Positions 59,120 to 64,000 of a stretch of DNA of 64,000 nucleotides are shown in pieces. The stretch is from the NCBI GenBank assembly GCA_964372125.1, contig CAYJPL010000009.1:1-64000 (forward strand), read 5' to 3'. The notes beneath the pieces were generated by a model, which was not told where the DNA came from, made no database searches, and worked only from the letters and a program-made list of their open reading frames with translations. Positions within the stretch are counted from its first letter, which is position 1. The number at the start of each line of letters is the position of its first letter. This DNA is from Tannockella sp964372125. Its GTDB lineage: Bacteria > Bacillota_I > Bacilli_A > Erysipelotrichales > Coprobacillaceae. The translations under genes and the position numbers were made by a program.

Positions 59120-59124
59120 GTCAA
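59096..59124 (-). promoter_or_regulatory. Promoter of the padR operon
   Basis: On the minus strand: TTGACA (59124-59119), 17-nt spacer, TATAGT (59101-59096). Confidence 0.75.
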
Positions 59125-59162
59125 ATGATTTTATACGTATTGTAAAAAAGCCATAGTTAGTA

Positions 59163-59174
59163 TACTATATAGTA
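59163..59174. promoter_or_regulatory. Perfect 12-bp palindrome upstream of the desulfidase gene
   Basis: TACTATATAGTA contains the ATACTAT/ATAGTA half-sites of the padR operator without its spacer. It ends 16 nt before ATG 59191 and overlaps the probable -10 region (TATACT at 59161). Confidence 0.5.
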
Positions 59175-59190
59175 GTAAAGAGGTGTGGAT

Positions 59191-60459
59191 ATGGATAAAA
59201 ATGAAACATATATTCAAATAATTAAAGATGAATTAGTACCTGCATTAGGGTGTACAGAACCGATTGCACTAGCGTATGCTGGAGCAATTGTAAAAGAAAC
59301 ACTAAAACAGATGCCAACTTCAATAGTCATTGAAGTTAGTGGAAACATTATAAAAAATGTAAAGAGTGTTATTGTTCCAAATACTGATGGAAAAAAAGGA
59401 ATAGAAGCTGCAGTTCTTGCTGGTGTGGTTGCCGGGGATGCAAGTTTAGAATTACAAGTAATCGCCAATATTAGTGATATACAAAGAAAAGCATTGAAAG
59501 AGGCACTTGAAAGTATTGATGTAGTAGTCAAACCGTTGCATAGTAAACATGTTTTAGATATTAAAGTACACGGATTTGTTGATGGCCAAAAAGCCATGGT
59601 ACAAATTGTTGATAGACACCAAAATGTCGTTTTAGTAAGTCATAATGACAAGGAAGTTTATAAAAAAGATATTGTTGCAGAAGCTAAAAGTGAAGAGATT
59701 GATAAGTCAGCTTTATCGGTTGAAGGGATTTATAAATTTTGTAAGGAAGAAGATATTAGTGAAATTATTCCTGTTTTAAAAAGACAAATAGAATGCAATA
59801 GCGCAATCGCTAATGAAGGACTAGAAAATAGTTATGGGGCAAATATTGGATCAGTGCTGTTAAATGGATTTGGTGATGATATTATTACCCGTGCAAAAGC
59901 ATATGCTGCAGCTGGTAGTGATGCTCGCATGTCTGGATGTCAATTGCCTGTAATAATCAATTCGGGTAGTGGAAATCAAGGAATGACGGTATCGCTTCCC
60001 GTAATCGAATATGCAAAATATTTAAAAGTATCTAATGATAAATTATATCGTGGTTTAGCCCTTGCAAACCTAATTGCTATACATCAAAAAACTGGTATTG
60101 GTAGACTTTCGGCATACTGCGGTGCAGTTAGTGCTGGTGTTGGAGCTGGTTGTGGTATCGCATTTTTACATGATGAAGGACTAGATTGTATGAATCATAC
60201 AATTGTAAATGCAGTGATGATTGTCTCAGGGATGATATGTGACGGAGCAAAACCTTCATGTGCTGCAAAAATCGCAAGTGCAGTAGATGCAGGAATTCTT
60301 GGATATTTAATGTACAAACAAGGACAAGAGTTTAAAGATGGTGATGGTTTAGTTGGGTGTTGTGTTGAAGGTACCATTAAAAATATAGGTAGACTATCAT
60401 CTAAAGGGATGAAAGAAACAGATAAAGAAATCATTGCGATGATGACAAATAATGAGTAG
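59191..60459 (+). CDS. L-cysteine desulfidase family protein (CyuA/UPF0597)
   Basis: 422 residues. 'ELVPALGCTEPIALAYAG' at the N-terminus, 'NSGSGNQGMTVSLPV' in the middle, 'AYCGAVSAGVGAGCG' and 'GMICDGAKPSCAAKI' near the C-terminus give the conserved cysteines of this Fe-S family. Members such as archaeal CdsB and E. coli CyuA break L-cysteine to pyruvate, sulfide and ammonia; a serine deaminase side activity is possible. Start: GAGGTG (59180-59185) favours ATG 59191 over GTG 59185. It is divergent from the padR operon. Confidence 0.9.
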   Translation: MDKNETYIQIIKDELVPALGCTEPIALAYAGAIVKETLKQMPTSIVIEVSGNIIKNVKSVIVPNTDGKKGIEAAVLAGVVAGDASLELQVIANISDIQRKALKEALESIDVVVKPLHSKHVLDIKVHGFVDGQKAMVQIVDRHQNVVLVSHNDKEVYKKDIVAEAKSEEIDKSALSVEGIYKFCKEEDISEIIPVLKRQIECNSAIANEGLENSYGANIGSVLLNGFGDDIITRAKAYAAAGSDARMSGCQLPVIINSGSGNQGMTVSLPVIEYAKYLKVSNDKLYRGLALANLIAIHQKTGIGRLSAYCGAVSAGVGAGCGIAFLHDEGLDCMNHTIVNAVMIVSGMICDGAKPSCAAKIASAVDAGILGYLMYKQGQEFKDGDGLVGCCVEGTIKNIGRLSSKGMKETDKEIIAMMTNNE

Positions 60460-60461
60460 TG

Positions 60462-60486
60462 AAAAGTGCAATAGCACTTTTTTCTT
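60462..60486 (+). terminator. Terminator after the desulfidase gene
   Basis: AAAAGTGC (60462-60469), loop AATA, GCACTTTT (60474-60481), T's. Confidence 0.92.
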
Positions 60487-60513
60487 TATATAATCGCATA
60501 AATTTAGTATAAT
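60485..60513 (+). promoter_or_regulatory. Promoter of proB-proA
   Basis: TTTATA (60485-60490), 17-nt spacer, TATAAT (60508-60513). The -10 is perfect and the -35 weak. No long leader or T-box is present between it and proB. Confidence 0.6.
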
Positions 60514-60537
60514 AGATAAAAATAAGGGGGTATTTTA

Positions 60538-61593
60538 GTGAATAGAGGTAATTACAATCATGTAGTAGTAAAGGTTGGAACAAGTTCTCTTTGTGATAAA
60601 ACGGGGGTATTATCGAAAGAAAAAATGTTAAAAATAGTTAAGCAAGTTGTAACACTAAAACGAAAAGGTATCTATGTAACAATTGTAAGTAGTGGGGCAA
60701 TTGGTGCTGGAATGGGGGTTATGAAATTAATGTCTAAACCTTCTTCAATTCCACAAAAACAAGCACTAGCTGCAATTGGACAAACAAGTCTAATGAAAGC
60801 ATACGAAGATTTGTTTTCTTTATTTGGTATGCACTGTGGACAAATATTAGTAAATCATGCGGACTTTGGAAACTGGGAAAGACTTTCTAACTTAAGTAAT
60901 ACTATGCAAGCAATGAGAGATTATGGAATTATTCCAATTGTTAATGAAAATGATGCATTAACAGTTGAAGAGATACGTGTGGGCGATAATGATACGTTGG
61001 CTGCATTAATGGTGCCAGAAGTAAATGCTGATTTACTTGTAATACTTTCTGATATTGATGGCTTATATAATGATAATCCTCATATAAATAAAGATGCAAA
61101 ACTTATAAAAGATGTTTATGAAATAAATGAAACAATTAAAGATATGGCTAAAGATAGTTCAAGTGCAGTAGGTACGGGTGGTATGATTACAAAGATTAAT
61201 GCAGCTAAGATGGTTACTGAATTTGGTTGTAATATGGCAATTATTAATAGTAGTGTTGAGGATGGGATATTGTCATTAATCGAAGGAAAAAGTATTGGAA
61301 CATATTTTCATGCAAGTAAAAATAAACTAAATGCAAGCTTACATTGGTTAATGTATCGTAGTGTAGTAAAAGGTAAATTGTATCTTTCATCTAATATAAA
61401 AGATACTAGCATATATGTATCTGATATATTAAACGTTGATGGTGAGTTTATTAAAGGACAAGTCGTTGAACTCGTTGATAAAAATAAAAAGGTATATGCT
61501 AAAGGGGTAGTAGATCTAGCAAGTAGCAAAATACTACAATCTACAAAAGATACTAAAGTAATAGATGAAAATAATCTAGTGGTGATTTCTTAG
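60538..61593 (+). CDS. proB: Glutamate 5-kinase
   Basis: 351 residues. The amino acid kinase domain (1-about 260) has 'VVKVGTSSLCDKTG', 'SSGAIGAGMGVM', 'NENDAL' and 'GTGGMITKINAAK'. A PUA domain follows (about 275-351), as in most bacterial ProB. It phosphorylates glutamate, the first and feedback-controlled step of proline synthesis. The start is GTG, preceded by AAGGGGG. proA follows after 8 nt; proC is not in the window. Confidence 0.97.
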   Translation: MNRGNYNHVVVKVGTSSLCDKTGVLSKEKMLKIVKQVVTLKRKGIYVTIVSSGAIGAGMGVMKLMSKPSSIPQKQALAAIGQTSLMKAYEDLFSLFGMHCGQILVNHADFGNWERLSNLSNTMQAMRDYGIIPIVNENDALTVEEIRVGDNDTLAALMVPEVNADLLVILSDIDGLYNDNPHINKDAKLIKDVYEINETIKDMAKDSSSAVGTGGMITKINAAKMVTEFGCNMAIINSSVEDGILSLIEGKSIGTYFHASKNKLNASLHWLMYRSVVKGKLYLSSNIKDTSIYVSDILNVDGEFIKGQVVELVDKNKKVYAKGVVDLASSKILQSTKDTKVIDENNLVVIS

Positions 61594-61601
61594 GAGGCAA
61601 T

Positions 61602-62840
61602 ATGGAAAAGAAAATAATTGATATATTAAAAAAAGCACGTGATGCTTCTAAAACAATGTTTAAATTAAGTACAAATACCAAAGTAGAAATCTTAGAAGCT
61701 ATTAGTAACCATTTACTAGAAAACACAAAACGAATTATTCTAGAAAACAATAAAGATATCGTAGAAGCAAAAGAAAATGGTTTAAGCAATGCAATGATTG
61801 ATCGCTTACTTTTAAATGAAGAACGTATTACATCACTTGCAAGTGATGTAATAAAATTATCTAAGTTAGATGATCCTATTGGTAATGTATTAGAAGAAAT
61901 AAAAAGACCAAATGGTTTAAATATACAAAAAATATGTGTACCACTAGGGGTTATAGGGATTATTTATGAATCTAGACCAAATGTAACAGTAGATTTAGCA
62001 GTAATGTGTATTAAAACAAATAACGTTTGTGTATTAAAAGGTGGTAAAGAAGCAAAATATACAAATCGAATATTAGTTAAAATAATTAATGATGCGATTG
62101 CAAGTATTACAAAACAGGAGTGTGTTTTCTTAGTTGAAGTGGAAAATCGAAGCCAAGTTGAGATACTATTAAAAGCTAAGGAATATATTGATGTAATAAT
62201 TCCACGTGGAAGTGCAAACTTAATCAACTATGTTGTAAACAATTCAATTGTTCCAGTTATTGAAACTGGTGCTGGTATTTGTCATTTATACGTTGATAGT
62301 GAAGCAAACTTAGATATGGCAATAGAAATTGCCTGTAATGGTAAAATACAAAGACCATCTGTATGTAATGCACTAGAAACCATTCTAGTACATAAAGATA
62401 TCGCAAAGCAGTTTCTTGTAAACATGCAAGCGGCTTTTAATGGTAAAGTTGAAATATATGGTGATAGTAAAGTCTGTGAGTATATAGATGCAAAGTTAGC
62501 TACAGAAAAAAACTATGCTACTGAATACGGTGATTATATATGTAACTGTAAAGTCGTGGATAGTATAGAAGAAGCAATAGAGCATATATACACATACTCA
62601 ACAAAGCACTCAGAAGTGATTGTTAGTCAAAACACGGAAACTTGTGAACTGTTTTTAAATACAGTAGATAGTAGTTGTGTTTATGCAAATGCTTCAACTC
62701 GTTTTAGTGATGGTGGTGAATTTGGGTTTGGTGTAGAAGTTGGAATTAGTACTCAAAAGCTACATGCAAGAGGACCAATGGGACTTCGTGAAATTACATC
62801 TACGAAGTATGTAATACGTGGAAATGGACAAATTCGATAA
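61602..62840 (+). CDS. proA: Gamma-glutamyl phosphate reductase
   Basis: 412 residues, aldehyde dehydrogenase superfamily. 'PLGVIGIIYESRPNVTVD' (region near 107-124), 'VIPRGSANLINYV', the catalytic Cys in 'ETGAGICHLYVD' and 'FGFGVEVGISTQKLHARGP' are characteristic. It makes glutamate semialdehyde from ProB's product. AGGAGG lies before the ATG. Confidence 0.98.
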   Translation: MEKKIIDILKKARDASKTMFKLSTNTKVEILEAISNHLLENTKRIILENNKDIVEAKENGLSNAMIDRLLLNEERITSLASDVIKLSKLDDPIGNVLEEIKRPNGLNIQKICVPLGVIGIIYESRPNVTVDLAVMCIKTNNVCVLKGGKEAKYTNRILVKIINDAIASITKQECVFLVEVENRSQVEILLKAKEYIDVIIPRGSANLINYVVNNSIVPVIETGAGICHLYVDSEANLDMAIEIACNGKIQRPSVCNALETILVHKDIAKQFLVNMQAAFNGKVEIYGDSKVCEYIDAKLATEKNYATEYGDYICNCKVVDSIEEAIEHIYTYSTKHSEVIVSQNTETCELFLNTVDSSCVYANASTRFSDGGEFGFGVEVGISTQKLHARGPMGLREITSTKYVIRGNGQIR

Positions 62841-62874
62841 CAAGAACATATTATAGAAATAGGGGGAAAATAAT

Positions 62875-63180
62875 ATGCAAAATTCATATTTTGATGGTAA
62901 ACTTTTAAGTTTCATCGGTTGGGTAATACTAGGTACACTAGTAACAATGGTTACTTTTGGTATTTGTTATCCATGGGCACTATGTATGGTTTATGGATGG
63001 AAAATAAACCATACAGTAGTTGAGGGCAGAAGGTTAAAGTTTACAGGTAGTGCAATAAGTCTTTTTGGAAACTGGATTAAGTGGTTTTTACTTTGTATTA
63101 TTACATTTGGAATCTACTCATTTTGGTTATTTATTGCATTAGAAAAGTGGAAAGCAAAAAACACAATATTTGCAGACTAA
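62875..63180 (+). CDS. Small DUF898-like membrane protein
   Basis: 101 residues with two long hydrophobic stretches (about 12-42 and 65-88). 'YFDGKLLSFIGW', 'GICYPWALCMVYGWKINHTVVEGRRLKF' (described as region 29-56) and 'NWIKWFLLCIITFGIYSFWL' match the repeated unit of DUF898/YjgN membrane proteins; larger members have several units. Function unknown. AGGGGGAA precedes the ATG. It starts 34 nt after proA and may be co-transcribed with it. Confidence 0.8.
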   Translation: MQNSYFDGKLLSFIGWVILGTLVTMVTFGICYPWALCMVYGWKINHTVVEGRRLKFTGSAISLFGNWIKWFLLCIITFGIYSFWLFIALEKWKAKNTIFAD

Positions 63181-63182
63181 AT

Positions 63183-63217
63183 AAGAGTACTTTATCCTAT
63201 GATAAAGTACTCTTTCA
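63183..63217. terminator. Bidirectional terminator between the DUF898 and SDR genes
   Basis: AAGAGTACTTTATC (63183-63196), loop CTAT, GATAAAGTACTCTT (63201-63214), an uninterrupted 14-bp stem. It is placed between convergent stop codons. Confidence 0.92.
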
Positions 63218-63225
63218 TTAGAAAT

Positions 63226-64000
63226 TTATTTGTAGATAATTCGGATTAACTGATCATATGCTTTGTCACCAAATAGTGCATGCATATAGACTAGTGGTTT
63301 AGCACCGTATCCTAGTAAATAACGAGTTTTTGGTTTTTTAGTTTCTATTGCTTTTAGAATCGTTGAAGCAATTACTGATGGTTTTGTAAGGAGTCGACTA
63401 TTGTATTTTCTCTTCATACTTTGTGAGATAATATCACATTGTTTTTGGTACGGTGTATCATAGCCAATTTCATGTAAATTATTTGCAGCAATTGTACTCC
63501 AATTTGATTTAATAGCACCAGGCTCAACTAATATTACATCAATATTAAAGTCTTTTAATTCAAGACGTAAACAATGGCTAAACCCTTCAAGGGCATACTT
63601 GCTAGCATGATATATTGCCCCCATTGGAGTCCATAGACGTCCACCCATAGATGATATATTTACTATTTTACCATAACGGTTTTTACGCATGTGGGGAAGT
63701 AGTTTTTTTGTAAGAGAAACTAAACCAAAGAAGTTAACTTCAAATTGATTTCTTATCTTTTCCATATCTGTATATTCAACTGGACCAAAAAGACCATAAC
63801 CAGCATTATTTACTAATATATCAATATGTGAATGACCTTTTAAAATAAAATCAACAATCTCATTGATTGAATTTTCATCTGTTAAATCCAAATAATGTAA
63901 AATAATACCTAGTTCTTTCAAATCATTTAAATCATCGATGTTTCTTGCACCACCATATACAATGTAGCCTGCTTTTTTTAGAGTGACAGCAGTTTCTTTA
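63226..64000 (-). CDS. Short-chain dehydrogenase/reductase, 5' end cut by the window edge
   Basis: At least 257 codons are visible. The frame stays open to the right edge, reading 'KETAVTLKKAGYIVYGGARN' before the first internal start, so the TGxxxGIG dinucleotide loop must lie just outside. 'LVNNAGYG', Ser in 'VNISSMGG' and 'YHASKYALEGF' (YxxxK) make a complete classical SDR active site, and 'VEPGAIKSNW' follows. The substrate is not predictable; its length and the C-terminal tail resemble SDRs acting on lipophilic substrates. Confidence 0.88.
   Translation of the reverse strand, partial: KETAVTLKKAGYIVYGGARNIDDLNDLKELGIILHYLDLTDENSINEIVDFILKGHSHIDILVNNAGYGLFGPVEYTDMEKIRNQFEVNFFGLVSLTKKLLPHMRKNRYGKIVNISSMGGRLWTPMGAIYHASKYALEGFSHCLRLELKDFNIDVILVEPGAIKSNWSTIAANNLHEIGYDTPYQKQCDIISQSMKRKYNSRLLTKPSVIASTILKAIETKKPKTRYLLGYGAKPLVYMHALFGDKAYDQLIRIIYK

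Noticed and set aside
1..64000. CRISPR arrays, insertion sequences, prophage or toxin-antitoxin genes
   Set aside because: I looked for regular short direct repeats, transposase or integrase motifs and paired small genes and saw none.

Overview
The window is a contiguous piece of chromosome from an AT-rich Gram-positive bacterium (Bacillota). Supporting signs are strong AGGAGG-type ribosome binding sites, TTGACA/TATAAT and TGnTATAAT promoters, U-tract hairpin terminators, a T-box, a ZTP riboswitch and a cre-like site. The gene order tig-lon-engB ... valS ... radC-mreC-mreD ... rplU-prp-rpmA-obgE-ruvA-ruvB-comEA-comEC-holA is the classical Bacillota backbone. It is thinned (no clpX, hem genes, folC, mreB or minCD) and carries insertions. 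An Erysipelotrichia-like gut or oral anaerobe is my best guess (inference): a superoxide reductase, oxygen-labile Fe-S enzymes and a DUF3196-like gene known from Mollicutes relatives all fit.

Layout. 1-5.3 kb: end of tRNA-Arg(UCU), a DUF1801 protein, a PHP phosphatase, MFS and DMT transporters, a LysR regulator and a TPR-like protein. 5.3-9.7 kb: trigger factor, Lon and EngB. 9.7-19.6 kb: an inserted galactose/alpha-galactoside module (SSS symporter, GH36 alpha-galactosidase, galK, galE, galT) with a control region holding a cre-like site over the -35 box and two identical LacI-type operators 85 bp apart. A divergent chloramphenicol acetyltransferase lies between galT and the likely LacI-family regulator. 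19.6-23.2 kb: a valine T-box operon, an anchored DUF4375-like protein followed by valS. 23.3 kb: a 52-codon double-glycine peptide gene in an otherwise empty gap. 23.6-28.2 kb: radC, mreC, mreD and a beta-helix surface protein. 28.2-41 kb: rplU-prp-rpmA, obgE, ruvAB, comEA-comEC, holA, sdaA, hemW, two Cof-type phosphatases, a DtxR/MntR-type regulator and a flavodoxin-like protein.

41-53.7 kb: a ZTP riboswitch heads fhs-purE-purC-purM-purN-purH-purD-purL-purB, nearly the whole route from PRA to IMP/AMP, but without purF or purK. Fhs makes the 10-formyl-THF that PurN and PurH consume, which is the shortage the riboswitch senses through ZMP/ZTP. 53.8-64 kb: nanE, a secreted CAP protein, RmuC, superoxide reductase, a padR-DUF1700-DUF4097 operon divergent from an L-cysteine desulfidase, proB-proA, a DUF898 protein and an SDR dehydrogenase cut by the right edge.

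Two 10-N assembly gaps occur, one in the rplU leader and one inside purB. The purB gap looks like an artefact of a 2-bp contig overlap. The least explained features are the orphan double-glycine peptide with its structured 3' region, the T-box-controlled DUF4375-like protein, the shared palindromes at the padR/desulfidase divergent promoter, and the dyad between the acetyltransferase gene and the LacI gene.
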